A stretch of 43,108 nucleotides of DNA. Origin: Aquisphaera insulae (GTDB lineage: Bacteria > Planctomycetota > Planctomycetia > Isosphaerales > Isosphaeraceae). The notes under the pieces were generated by a model. The model was not told the DNA's origin and made no database searches. It was given only the letters and a program-made list of their open reading frames with translations. Each line of letters starts with the position of its first letter. Position 1 is the first letter of the stretch. This document shows, in pieces, positions 30,322-38,671 of the stretch. Made by a program: the position numbers and the translations under genes. Where the stretch lies: contig NZ_JAALJH010000079.1 in NCBI RefSeq assembly GCF_011064615.1, positions 1 through 43,108 on the forward strand, in the 5' to 3' direction.

Positions 30322-31622
30322 CCGGACGACCCGAGGCTGGCACTCGCACGAGGCGGCGAATCCTCCCGATTGAGCAGCAGGATCAGGCGCTCGGCGACGG
30401 ATTTCGCCCAGAGGCGGCATCCCGCGCCGGAAAAATGGCCATCGCCCAGGCCGCCATTGAAGAGCGGGTTGGCCGTGACGGCGCCGGCGGATGCCTTCGG
30501 GCCGGTGGACAGCCGAAGCGTCTCGGCGGCGAAGGCCTCGATGGGATCGAGATAAGCGAGCGAGTCCACGTCGATGAGATCCGGGAGGCGTCCCGGGTAA
30601 TGGCCCGTCCGACGAGGCCCCCGAAGCTGGTTGACCCAGGGGGCAGGGACGACCAGGCAGACGATCCCCCGGGTCCGGCAATAGTCGAGGATCTGCTCGA
30701 TCCAGTACCGGCTTTCCTCCCAGTCTCCCCGGCCGTCGAGCACTTCGAACAGCTCGCCGAAATCGTTCGCGAAGAGGCTGAGGACGACGAATCGAGGCGG
30801 GAATCGCTCGGCCAGACTCCGGAGCGTGAAGAACTCCTGCTCCGGCGAGTACCCGAGGTGGCCCGTGTTCAGGATCTCGGCCCGTCGCTTGAGCGTCGCG
30901 GACAGCTCGCGTTTGAGGCATTCCACCGGGGTTTCGTCGTCGCCGACGAACAGTCCCTGCATGTAGGAGTCGCCGAGCACGATCCCCCGCAGATCGGCCG
31001 CAAGCTCCGGCTCCGGGCCCCGCAGGCCCCACGAACTGGTCGTCTGACGGGACGTCTTGACGAGCACGGCGCCGGCCGCCTGGACCAGCTCGTCAAGCTG
31101 CGGGCCGTCCGGAAGCGGAAAGTAGGCAAGGAGTCCGTCCTTGAGCTTGAGATTCCGGATCCAGACCGAACGGGTGAGGGGACGGAGCCGGTAGGATCGG
31201 CCGTCCTCGTCCGGCTCGAAGACCGTCGAGGGGAGATAGACGACCCGATCGAAATTCCCCCACCGCAGCAGTGCGTGGTCGGGATCGAGCCCGGCATAGT
31301 CGAGCAGGCGTCGCATTGCGGGGTCGTACTGATCGTAGGTTTTCCGCAATCGAATTCTTGCCTGTTCGACGTCATGTCGGCGCCTGCGGGCCCAATCCGC
31401 GTCGATCTCGGCGCGAGACGGTTTTCCGCCGACGGCCCGGATCGCCGCCCATCGGCCGCGCGAGGCGAGCCACGCGATCGCGTTGCGTCCGTGCGAGGAG
31501 CCGCCGATCGTCAGGACGACGAGCAGGGCCGTGGCCGCGAGGATGCCGGCCTTGAATCGGCGTGCGAGGCGTTGGGGACGCTCGATGAAGCGGAAGGTCC
31601 GCTGGTTCAATCGTCTCGACAC
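30261..31622 (-). CDS. Membrane-anchored SGNH/GDSL-like protein
   Basis: About 453 aa from a GTG at 31622 that overlaps the mfnB stop; a TTG at 31610 (TTGA overlap) is the alternative, and no ATG is available. One N-terminal span (about residues 25-43, AGILAATALLVVLTIGG) suggests an anchored periplasmic protein. The domain has a GDSY block in IVLGDSYMQG, a VVLSLFANDFGEL stretch, and DGHFSGAG with the Asp/His pair near the C-terminus. This is the SGNH order of acyl hydrolases and AlgJ/X-like O-acetyltransferases. It might edit an exported glycan. The C-terminus overlaps yjbQ by 61 bases. Confidence 0.65.
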   Translation of the reverse strand: MSRRLNQRTFRFIERPQRLARRFKAGILAATALLVVLTIGGSSHGRNAIAWLASRGRWAAIRAVGGKPSRAEIDADWARRRRHDVEQARIRLRKTYDQYDPAMRRLLDYAGLDPDHALLRWGNFDRVVYLPSTVFEPDEDGRSYRLRPLTRSVWIRNLKLKDGLLAYFPLPDGPQLDELVQAAGAVLVKTSRQTTSSWGLRGPEPELAADLRGIVLGDSYMQGLFVGDDETPVECLKRELSATLKRRAEILNTGHLGYSPEQEFFTLRSLAERFPPRFVVLSLFANDFGELFEVLDGRGDWEESRYWIEQILDYCRTRGIVCLVVPAPWVNQLRGPRRTGHYPGRLPDLIDVDSLAYLDPIEAFAAETLRLSTGPKASAGAVTANPLFNGGLGDGHFSGAGCRLWAKSVAERLILLLNREDSPPRASASLGSSGHSPMIFTSTRLGRRPSNSP

Positions 31623-32323
31623 GGCGTCAATTCCAGGCGTCTTACGAGCATCGCCAGTTTCGCCACTCGCTCGGGTTCCACGAACGACCGGCGGTCCCCC
31701 CCACCGCAGGCCGCCCCTCGGACGGCGACGATATCCGGCCTCAGGCAGGCGACGCCGGGGATCGCCGCGGCATCGAGGCCCCCGGCGACGGCGAGCCGCT
31801 TCCCGGTCGCGCGGACGCGTCGCGACCAGGCCACCAGCTCCGGGTCGATCCGAAGCGGGCATGCCTTGGACCAGGTGTCCAGGAGCAGGCCCGAAATCGC
31901 GTCGGACTCGGTCGCCGCCTCGAGGACCTCGTCCGGCGAGGGGGCTCCGGCGGATTTCCAATCGGCATAGGCGACGGCGATCCATGCCGGCCCGGCGTCT
32001 CCCAGTTGCTCGCGGACCTCGGCCCATTCCGCCCGCCAGCGCGGGCTGGACCCCGCCAGGCCGACCTTTCGGAAGGCCAGGCCGGGCCATGCATGGGGAG
32101 GCACGGCCGGAGGCGACGGGCCGATCCAGTCCGAGAGCTCGCCGAGGGCAACGCTCACGGGCACGGACCCTCCCAGGCCCTGTCGGACGGCGATCCAGTC
32201 GCGCCACGAGGACATGCCCAGCGGGCCCGCGTCGGGCTCCTTGACGTCGATGATCGAGGCCCCAGCTCGATGGGCCAGGGCCGCCTCGGCGGCCGAGCGG
32301 ACGCTCACGAGCAGTTGCGCCAT
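31607..32323 (-). CDS. mfnB: MfnB-like (5-formylfuran-3-yl)methyl phosphate synthase
   Basis: This is 238 aa from ATG 32323; frames opening earlier lack a ribosome-binding site. The TIM-barrel signature IIDVKEPDAGPLG at about 24-36 carries Lys28, and LLLDTWSKACPL at about 147-156 has Lys153, the two catalytic Lys of MfnB. A further Lys86 sits in AFRKVGLAG. MfnB condenses two glyceraldehyde 3-phosphates into the furan precursor of methanofuran, used in C1 transfer. Planctomycetes with tetrahydromethanopterin enzymes carry such genes. It follows the DUF6580-like gene by 22 nt. Confidence 0.85.
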   Translation of the reverse strand: MAQLLVSVRSAAEAALAHRAGASIIDVKEPDAGPLGMSSWRDWIAVRQGLGGSVPVSVALGELSDWIGPSPPAVPPHAWPGLAFRKVGLAGSSPRWRAEWAEVREQLGDAGPAWIAVAYADWKSAGAPSPDEVLEAATESDAISGLLLDTWSKACPLRIDPELVAWSRRVRATGKRLAVAGGLDAAAIPGVACLRPDIVAVRGAACGGGDRRSFVEPERVAKLAMLVRRLELTPCRDD

Positions 32324-32345
32324 GTCGGTTGGTCGGCCATGTCTG

Positions 32346-32915
32346 TCAGGCGGCGGTGGGCTTCTCGGTCTCCGGGGCGATCGCCTGGGCGGCCGGCATC
32401 CGCCGGTAGGCACGCTCGACCAGGTAGCCGGCGCCGAAGACGACCGGGGCCACGACGAGATCGGCCAGGAACGAGTTGCGATAGAAGGGGATTGCCTTCC
32501 AGTACGAGTCCATCAGGCCGGCGAGGTCGCGCGTGTAGAGTCCCGGCAAGTCGATCCAGGAACCCAGGTTGCTCAGGACGAAGAAGATCAACGATCCGGC
32601 CACGGCCAGCCCGGGGACCAGGTAGAGGTCGGCCTTCGAGCGGCGCGTCAGGGTGCCGAGCAGGGGGATCAGGGCGAGGGCTGTGTAGTCCAGCAGCCGG
32701 GTTGCCTCGAAGAGGGGACGTCCGGTGCCATGGTCCAGGACGAGGTCGGATAGGCCCATCACCGCGACGGGGACAGCCCAGGCGAATCGCAACGGGAGGC
32801 AACTCCCGGCGAAGAGCGCCAGGGCCCCGATGGGGACGAAGTTCACCTGGTGAGTGGGATCGAGCCTCAGAGCGACCACGACGGCAGCCAGGGCAAGCGC
32901 AACAAGGATTCGCAT
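32346..32915 (-). CDS. Multi-span membrane protein, DUF6580-like
   Basis: This is 189 aa, starting MRILVALALAAVVVALRLDP. About five or six hydrophobic spans run to the C-terminus, with the repeated-looking motif VNFVPIGALALFAGSCLPLR after the first. A GLSDLVLDHGTGRP loop and a NLGSWID turn follow, then FLADLVVAPVVFGAG. This looks like the DUF6580 family, which resembles substrate-binding subunits of ECF transporters. Substrate is unknown. It precedes mfnB in the same operon and might transport a cofactor precursor, though no evidence here shows that. Confidence 0.6.
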   Translation of the reverse strand: MRILVALALAAVVVALRLDPTHQVNFVPIGALALFAGSCLPLRFAWAVPVAVMGLSDLVLDHGTGRPLFEATRLLDYTALALIPLLGTLTRRSKADLYLVPGLAVAGSLIFFVLSNLGSWIDLPGLYTRDLAGLMDSYWKAIPFYRNSFLADLVVAPVVFGAGYLVERAYRRMPAAQAIAPETEKPTAA

Positions 32916-32959
32916 CTCATTCTCCGAGCAGGATTTCGCGTGAGCTTCGGTGGTTTAGT

Positions 32960-33814
32960 TTATCGGCCGGACGGGCCGGCTTCAACAACGGGGACAAGCG
33001 GGGGCTCGGCGGCGAGCTCGCAATGGAGGATTCGGTCAAGGCGGAAGGCCTTCTCGAACCCGTCCTTCTGGCAGTGCGCCAGGACATAGGCCTCCCCCCC
33101 CTTGCGGACGTATCGTCGCGGGAGGATCTGTCGCGGGGCGCGGCCCTTGGTCCCTCCATCATACTCGATCCGGACGACGCATCGAGACTCGATCGCGAAC
33201 GAGAGCAAGTCCCAGCCCAGGGGTGCCGCCGGCGTCTCCTCGACCGAATGGATCGGATAGGAGACCAGAGTCCCGGCCGGGCTGGCGGGGCCGTCCAGGA
33301 CGAGCCAGAGATCCTTGACGCAGAGCGCGTCATCGAGCGCCCGATGCGACCTCCGGGGCGTGATGGCGAGGATCCGGACCAGGTCCTCGAGTCGGTGCCG
33401 GGGTAGCTCCGGCCGCCTTCGCCTGGCCAGCGGGAGCGTGTCAAGGACCCTGTGGCCCGGCGCGTCCAGTCGGGCACGGCGGAGCTCGGTGCCGAGGAAC
33501 CCCGCGTCGAACCACGCGTTGTGGGCGACGAGGGCCGTGGTTCGATCATCGCCCAGGAAGTCGAGGAATTCCGGCAGGACCTCCCAGGCGCCGGGCGCGT
33601 CCGCGAGGTCGGCGTCGGAAATCCCGTGGATCGCCTGGGCCGCGGGGGCCATGGGCCGGCCGGGATTGACGAGCCGCTCGAACCGGCCGATCTCCTCCCC
33701 CGCCTCGGTGAAACGGACGGCGGCGATCTCGACGACGCGATCGATCCGCGCGAAGAGGCCGGTCGTTTCGAGGTCGAAGGCGATGTATTCGCGAGCCGGT
33801 CCGCTGGGTCTCAT
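32960..33814 (-). CDS. DEDDh 3'-5' exonuclease fused to a WYL domain
   Basis: This is 284 aa from ATG 33814, with GGAGGG 8 bases upstream. Residues 8-175 are a DnaQ-like exonuclease: FDLETTGL with Asp14/Glu16, HNAWFDAGF with Asp103, and SHRALDDA with His157 and Asp162, so all catalytic residues are present. Residues about 205-267 match the WYL fold: RCVVRIEYDGG, QILPRRYVRKGGEAYVLAHC and FRLDRI. WYL domains bind nucleic acid ligands and usually regulate. The pairing suggests a ligand-controlled nuclease. It is the first gene of the leftward run leading to mfnB. Confidence 0.8.
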   Translation of the reverse strand: MRPSGPAREYIAFDLETTGLFARIDRVVEIAAVRFTEAGEEIGRFERLVNPGRPMAPAAQAIHGISDADLADAPGAWEVLPEFLDFLGDDRTTALVAHNAWFDAGFLGTELRRARLDAPGHRVLDTLPLARRRRPELPRHRLEDLVRILAITPRRSHRALDDALCVKDLWLVLDGPASPAGTLVSYPIHSVEETPAAPLGWDLLSFAIESRCVVRIEYDGGTKGRAPRQILPRRYVRKGGEAYVLAHCQKDGFEKAFRLDRILHCELAAEPPLVPVVEAGPSGR

Positions 33815-34007
33815 CGACCATCCCTCCTCAGTCTCCTCCGCCCGAAGAGCCGGCAAGGTCGCGAATCTCGACATCTCCGGCACCGGGCCGCTCAGAGATT
33901 ATCCCGACTCGCCGCCGCGGTCGGCTATCCTTGAAGACACCATGGACGGAGCATTTCGCGATCTCCCAGGCGGCACACGCCGCCCTCTTCGGAAAGGACG
34001 GATCAGG

Positions 34008-34346
34008 ATGCGCGTCGGACGCTGGCCGGGGAGGCTCCTGCTTCCCGCCCTCATCTTGACCTCGGCAGGCTGCCACGGGATCGGCTCCAAGAAGGCCGCG
34101 GCGCCTGAGACCACCCTCTCGGGCACGCTCGATTCCGGTGCGCCGGTCGTCGAGGCCCCGCCCGCCCAGTCGACCGGCTACGTGGATCGGCACCCGATCC
34201 TGTACAAGCCGAGAGACTACTGGGATGACGGGGGCAACAACAAGGTCGTCAAGGCGGCCAGGGCGACGTTCATCGGCGTACCCTCCGGGATCTACAACGA
34301 GATGAAGCAGATCGTCGTCGGGGCGCCCCCGGAGCCGGCCCGCTGA
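34008..34346 (+). CDS. Small lipoprotein
   Basis: This is 112 aa, starting MRVGRWPGRLLLPALIL. The lipobox LTSAGC puts the lipidated Cys at residue 22. The mature part has a Pro/Ala-rich linker (about 40-55) and a short conserved-looking end, YVDRHPILYKPRDYWDD and VPSGIYNEMKQIVVGAP. AAAGGA lies 11 bases upstream. It is divergent from the exonuclease-WYL gene and convergent with pgk. No function is recognised. Confidence 0.65.
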   Translation: MRVGRWPGRLLLPALILTSAGCHGIGSKKAAAPETTLSGTLDSGAPVVEAPPAQSTGYVDRHPILYKPRDYWDDGGNNKVVKAARATFIGVPSGIYNEMKQIVVGAPPEPAR

Positions 34347-34383
34347 TCGCGGGTCCGGACCCTGGCCCTGGCCCGGGCCCGGC

Positions 34384-35577
34384 TCACTTCACGTCGGGGA
34401 TCACGCCGAGGGAGTTGAAGGACTTCCCCTCGAGCGACTCGAGGAAGGCGCCGCCGCCCGTCGAGACGTGGCTGACCTTCTCGGCGAGGCCGAACTTCTC
34501 GACGGCCTCCGCGGACTCGCCGCCGCCGACGGCCGTCACGGCCGGAGAATCCGCCATCGCCTGCGCGACGGCCTTCGTCCCCTTGGCGAAGGCTTCGACC
34601 TCGAACATCCCCATCGGGCCGTTCCAGACCACGGTGCCGGCGTCCTTGATGATCTTCGCATAGAGCTCGATCGTCTTCGGGCCGATGTCCATGCCGAACC
34701 AGCCGTCGGGGATCGTCGGGCCTTCCACGACCTTGATCTGGGCGTCGGCCGCCGGCTTGTCCGCGATCAGGTGATCCACGGGCAGGACGAGCTTGGAGCC
34801 GGCGAGCTCGAGGACATGCTTCGCCACGTCGAGCTTGTCCGCCTCCACCCTGCTGTTACCGACGGAGTGGCCCTGCGCCTTCAGGAAGGTGTAGGTCATC
34901 GCGCCGCCGACCAGGAGCTTGTCCACCTGCTTGAGCAGGTTCTCGATGACGAGGATCTTGTCGGACACCTTGGCTCCGCCCATCACCGCCACGTAGGGGC
35001 TCTTGGGGTTCGCCAGCAGGGTGTCCAGGATCTTCAGCTCCTTTTCGACGAGGAAGCCGATGCCCCGGTGGTCGGCCGGGAACTGCTCCGGGACCGCGAC
35101 CATCGAGGCCTCGTCGCGATGGCAGGTGCCGAACGCGTCGTTCACGTAGGCATCCGCGAGCGAGGCCAGCTTCTTCGCGAACTCGGGGTCGCCCTTCTTC
35201 TCGCCCTTGTTGAAGCGGACGTTCTCGAGGACGAGGATCCCGCCCGGCTTCAGCTCCTTCGCGGCGGCCTCGGCCTCGGGGCCGACGGTGTCGTTCACCT
35301 TCTTCACGGGCCGGCCGATCAGCTCGGCGAGCTTGTCGGCCACCTTGTTCAATCGGAACGGCTCGTCCTTGGCCGGGTCGCCCGTCGGCCTGCCCAGGTG
35401 GCTGACCAGGATTAGGCTCCCGCCCCGGTCGAGGACGTCCTTGAGGGTCGGCAACGCGGCGCGGATGCGGCGGTCGTCGGCGACCTCGCCGTCCTTCGCC
35501 TGGGGCACGTTGAAGTCGACGCGGACGAGGACCTTCTTGCCCTTCACGTCGAGGTCTCGGACTGTCTGCTTGGACAT
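34384..35577 (-). CDS. pgk: Phosphoglycerate kinase
   Basis: This is 397 aa, starting MSKQTVRDLDVKGKKVLVRVDFNVP with GGGAG five bases upstream. The N-domain has RVDFNVP and LVSHLGRPTG; the hinge and C-domain have KVSDKILVIENL, GMDIGPKTIE, and VWNGPMGMFE, then GGGESAEAVEKFG for nucleotide binding. It transfers phosphate from 1,3-bisphosphoglycerate to ADP in glycolysis. It follows gap by about 100 nt with a hairpin between. Confidence 0.97.
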   Translation of the reverse strand: MSKQTVRDLDVKGKKVLVRVDFNVPQAKDGEVADDRRIRAALPTLKDVLDRGGSLILVSHLGRPTGDPAKDEPFRLNKVADKLAELIGRPVKKVNDTVGPEAEAAAKELKPGGILVLENVRFNKGEKKGDPEFAKKLASLADAYVNDAFGTCHRDEASMVAVPEQFPADHRGIGFLVEKELKILDTLLANPKSPYVAVMGGAKVSDKILVIENLLKQVDKLLVGGAMTYTFLKAQGHSVGNSRVEADKLDVAKHVLELAGSKLVLPVDHLIADKPAADAQIKVVEGPTIPDGWFGMDIGPKTIELYAKIIKDAGTVVWNGPMGMFEVEAFAKGTKAVAQAMADSPAVTAVGGGESAEAVEKFGLAEKVSHVSTGGGAFLESLEGKSFNSLGVIPDVK

Positions 35578-35614
35578 GGGAACTCCCTGAAATGATGGCC
35601 CGTGCGCGTGAACA

Positions 35615-35643
35615 GATCCGGTCGGGGAGGCCCCGGCCGGATC
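35615..35643 (-). terminator. Hairpin between gap and pgk
   Basis: GATCCGG (35615-35621) pairs with CCGGATC (35637-35643) over 7 bp. An inner GGGG/CCCC stem and AGG loop extend the structure. It lies 31 bases past the gap stop and about 40 before the pgk start, with no U-run. It may be an RNA stability or processing site rather than a full terminator. Confidence 0.4.
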
Positions 35644-35674
35644 CGTCGTGGTGGAGTCGGTTGTCGGGCGGCGC

Positions 35675-36676
35675 TCAGAGGGCGCCCAGCTTGCTGATGA
35701 GCTGCGCGGTCCGGCAGGAATAGCCCCACTCGTTGTCGTACCAGGCGATGACCTTGACCAGGTTCTCGATCACCAGGGTCTGGTCGGGCACGAAGATGCA
35801 GGAGTGCGGGTTGCCGACGATGTCGCTGGAGACGATCGGATCCGTGTTGTACTCGATGATGCCCTTCATGGGGCCGGCGGCGGCGGCCTTGATGGCGGCG
35901 TTGACCTCGTCCCTGGTGGCCGGCTTCTTGAGCACGGCGGTCAGGTCGGTCATCGACCCGTCGGGCACGGGGACCCGGACGGCGAAGCCGGTGAGCTTGC
36001 CGTTGAGCTCCGGGATGACCTCGCCGACGGCCTTGGCGGCGCCGGTCTTGGTCGGGATCACGTTGACGGCGGCCGCCCGCGAGCGGTAGACGTCCTCGTG
36101 GATCTGGTCGGCGACCCGCTGGTCGTTGGTGTAGGCGTGGATCGTGGTCATCAGGCCCTTCTCGATACCGAACGTATCGTTGAGGACCTTGGCCATGGGG
36201 GCCAGGCAGTTGGTCGTGCAGGACGCGTTGGAGACGATCTTCATCGACTTGTCGAGGATCTGATCGTTGACGCCCATCACCAGCGTGGCGTCCAGCTTGT
36301 CCTTGGCCGGGGCGCTGAGGATGACCTTGTCGGCGCCGGCGTCGATGTGCTTCTGGAGCTTCTCGCGGCTCGTGAAGAAGCCGGTGGACTCGAGGGCGAC
36401 CTGGCAGCCCAGGTTCTTCCAGGGGAGATTGGCCGGGTCGCGCTCGGTGAGGATCGGGATCGTCTTGCCGTTGACGATGAGGGCCTTCTCGCCGGCCTCG
36501 ACGGTGCCGTTGAACCGGCCGTGGACGCTATCGTACTTGAGCAGGACCGCCAGGTGCTTGGGGTCTGCGAGATCATTGATGGCGACCACCTCATAATCCG
36601 AGGGGTGCGCGGCCAGAACACGAAAGACGAGCCGACCGATACGACCAAACCCGTTGATACCAACACGAACTGCCAT
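35675..36676 (-). CDS. gap: Type I glyceraldehyde-3-phosphate dehydrogenase
   Basis: This is 333 aa from ATG 36676 (MAVRVGINGFGRIGRLVF), with AGGAG 8 bases upstream; the longer frame adds nine residues without a better site. The NAD-binding GINGFGRIG is at residues 6-14, and the acidic INDLAD (Asp35) fits NAD rather than NADP use. Catalytic Cys153 lies in SNASCTTNCLAP. The C-terminal helix ends YDNEWGYSCRTAQLI. It oxidises glyceraldehyde-3-phosphate in glycolysis, feeding the adjacent pgk. Confidence 0.97.
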   Translation of the reverse strand: MAVRVGINGFGRIGRLVFRVLAAHPSDYEVVAINDLADPKHLAVLLKYDSVHGRFNGTVEAGEKALIVNGKTIPILTERDPANLPWKNLGCQVALESTGFFTSREKLQKHIDAGADKVILSAPAKDKLDATLVMGVNDQILDKSMKIVSNASCTTNCLAPMAKVLNDTFGIEKGLMTTIHAYTNDQRVADQIHEDVYRSRAAAVNVIPTKTGAAKAVGEVIPELNGKLTGFAVRVPVPDGSMTDLTAVLKKPATRDEVNAAIKAAAAGPMKGIIEYNTDPIVSSDIVGNPHSCIFVPDQTLVIENLVKVIAWYDNEWGYSCRTAQLISKLGAL

Positions 36677-37273
36677 GACTGGACTCCTGGTTCTTTCTGC
36701 CATTTATCTGGCTGTTCGCGACCAGCACCACGACGCCCCCCGACCGCTTTCGACCCCGTGGCCGTCGCGATCTCCGCCGCACGAGTCGGCCTGGAGAGGA
36801 CATGCATACGGCATCGCATTCATGGAATGGAGAGGACCCGCTCGGTCATCCGGCCGTCTGGTCGCATAGACAGATCAGACCGTATTTTCGGCCCGTTCGC
36901 AAGAGTCTGGGCCGTTGCCGCGGCGGCTTGCGGCCGCCGATCGTGGCTTCAAGACGTTCCGGATTCCCTAGATAAGGCGCCCCGTCCCGGTCCGAGAATC
37001 TCGGTTTTCCGATCGTACTCGCCCGGGCGTTCCGATCCTCGCGATTCGGAAGGAATTGGGACTGGGGCCGGTTCCCGGGGACGTCCTCGTATCCGACGGC
37101 GACGGCGATCCTCGACAGGCGTCGCGGTCGGCCCGTCCCGCTGGGTTGCCGCGGTGGATCACCTCCGCCAACCACCTCGGCTCTGGTCCGATCCTCGAAA
37201 GCGTGCCGCCTCCGCATCCCATCCCCGTGAAACGGCGTCCCGAGGCTTGACCGGAGGCTCGACGGCCGCCCGC
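36677..37273. other. Gap upstream of gapdh, no gene seen
   Basis: This 597-nt stretch lies between the leftward gap gene and the 3' end of the leftward glycosyltransferase. It must hold the gap promoter. I find no convincing promoter hexamers, ORF with a start site, or strong hairpin. A small GC-rich stem around 36920-36940 is the only structure noticed. Confidence 0.5.
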
Positions 37274-38479
37274 CTACTCGCGAACCGTCCTCACCCATCG
37301 ATCGGGGCGCGGTCGGAGAGCCAGGAGCAGTTTCCAGAAGGCGTAGACGGGCACATAGGCCAGGGACAGCGCATAGCGCCAGGGGAGCCCGAAGCAGAGG
37401 AAAGGACCCAGCGTCGTGGCGACGATCGCCACGGCCATCATGGCGCTCAGGATCGCGAGCGTGGCGACGATCCATACCGGCTGAGTGGTCCACATCACGA
37501 CTGCGTTGGCGGCGAGCAGGGCGGCCATGAGGGGAAGGAGGATCATCATCGTGGGCATCCTGACCTCGATGAGGCAGGCAAGTTTCTCGAGCAGTCCCAG
37601 GCGATCGGAGCGGAGGATCGCGGCCGGCAAGCGTCGGGCGATCTCGCGGCGACCATGTTCCCAGCGCTGCCTCTGGTCCGCGGCGGCCTTCCCTCCCTGG
37701 CTGAGCATCAGGCCGCGAACGGCCGTATCGGGGCGGAACGCGATCGTCTCGCCGGCGAGCCGGACCTTCCAGGAGAACTCCATGTCCTCCACCAGGCCGT
37801 ATGACGTCCACGGGACGCGCCGGAGCCCCTCGGTGGTCAGGCACATCCCATTGCCGCGAAAGCCCACGCTCTGCCCGAGCCTGGACAGTCCCAGCGGCGT
37901 CACGCCGTTGAAGAGCGCGAACGCATACGTCATCAGTCGGGTCCGCCACGAGGCATCCGGATTGGCCACCGTGTAATAGCACTGACCCCAGCGCCCCCCC
38001 GATCGGATCAGGTCCGCGAAGCTGCGCAGGATGTTCGGCTCCACGACCGTATCGGCGTCTACCAGGACCAGGGCGTCGAGCTGCTCGAACCGGCCCGACT
38101 CCTTGAGACGTTCGATCAGATACTCGATGGCGAAGCCCTTGCTCCGTTTCGTCTCGTGGGATCGCTCCACGACCGTCGCCCCGGCGTCGCGAGCGACCGA
38201 CGCGGTCCTGTCCGTGCAGTTGTCCGCGATGACAAGCACCTCGAACAGGCCCGCGGGATAATCGATCGCGAGGCAACTGCTCACCGTCGTGCCGATGCCC
38301 CCCTCCTCATTGTGGGCCGGGATCATGACGAGGAACCGCTCCGCCGGCTGGACGGACGCGCCGCCGCGCCTTCCGCCCAGGACGGCGACGAGGCTCGTCA
38401 GCAACAGGAACGCGACGAACGGCAGGGCGGCCAGGTTGATCAGCAAGAGGGCGGCCACGAGCCACGCAGGCAAGCTCAT
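37274..38479 (-). CDS. Membrane glycosyltransferase, GT2 family
   Basis: This is 401 aa. An N-terminal membrane span (about 5-35) leads to the GT2 catalytic fold: MIPAHNEE at 52-59, IADNCTDRT at 84-92, DAD at 141-143 (metal/UDP binding), ED at 231-232 in LVEDMEFSW, and the QRQRW motif at 269-273. Three C-terminal spans follow (about 300-385). This is the pattern of cellulose synthase-like or hyaluronan-type processive enzymes. No start-site Shine-Dalgarno is clear. It probably makes an exported polysaccharide or cell-surface glycan; substrate unknown. Confidence 0.85.
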   Translation of the reverse strand: MSLPAWLVAALLLINLAALPFVAFLLLTSLVAVLGGRRGGASVQPAERFLVMIPAHNEEGGIGTTVSSCLAIDYPAGLFEVLVIADNCTDRTASVARDAGATVVERSHETKRSKGFAIEYLIERLKESGRFEQLDALVLVDADTVVEPNILRSFADLIRSGGRWGQCYYTVANPDASWRTRLMTYAFALFNGVTPLGLSRLGQSVGFRGNGMCLTTEGLRRVPWTSYGLVEDMEFSWKVRLAGETIAFRPDTAVRGLMLSQGGKAAADQRQRWEHGRREIARRLPAAILRSDRLGLLEKLACLIEVRMPTMMILLPLMAALLAANAVVMWTTQPVWIVATLAILSAMMAVAIVATTLGPFLCFGLPWRYALSLAYVPVYAFWKLLLALRPRPDRWVRTVRE

Positions 38480-38556
38480 TCAACGTGACCGCGGTCCGCG
38501 GCCCTCGAGAGACAGGGATTCCAGGAGGCACTCGTCGGGAGACATCGGTCGATAGG

Positions 38557-38574
38557 GTGGCGCCGGGGCGCCAC
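38557..38574 (-). terminator. Hairpin at the 3' end of the sulfur-carrier cluster
   Basis: GTGGCGC (38557-38563) pairs perfectly with GCGCCAC (38568-38574), loop CGGG, about 100 nt past the desulfurase stop and 78 before the glycosyltransferase start. It has no U-run, so terminator activity is moderate at best. Confidence 0.35.
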
Positions 38575-38671
38575 TCGGCGAGCCGCTTCGACCGACGAGT
38601 TTATCAGACGGTCCTCTTCCTGTCCTCACTGCCATCGTCACGTTGATCGGGTGAGACGTGCCGATCGGAGC

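Noticed and set aside
29905..31032. A 375-codon open frame on the - strand over yjbQ and the SGNH gene
   Set aside because: Runs antisense through the conserved YjbQ motifs and in another frame of the SGNH gene; composition is that of a shadow.
34347..34383. GGGTCCGGACCC and GGCCCGGGCC palindromes between the lipoprotein and pgk stops
   Set aside because: Self-palindromes without a workable loop and without a U-run; a bidirectional terminator is possible but not supportable.
36846..38276. A 476-codon open frame on the - strand overlapping the glycosyltransferase
   Set aside because: Different frame from the GT2 gene, which has all catalytic motifs; this one is Arg/Pro/Gly-rich without motifs.
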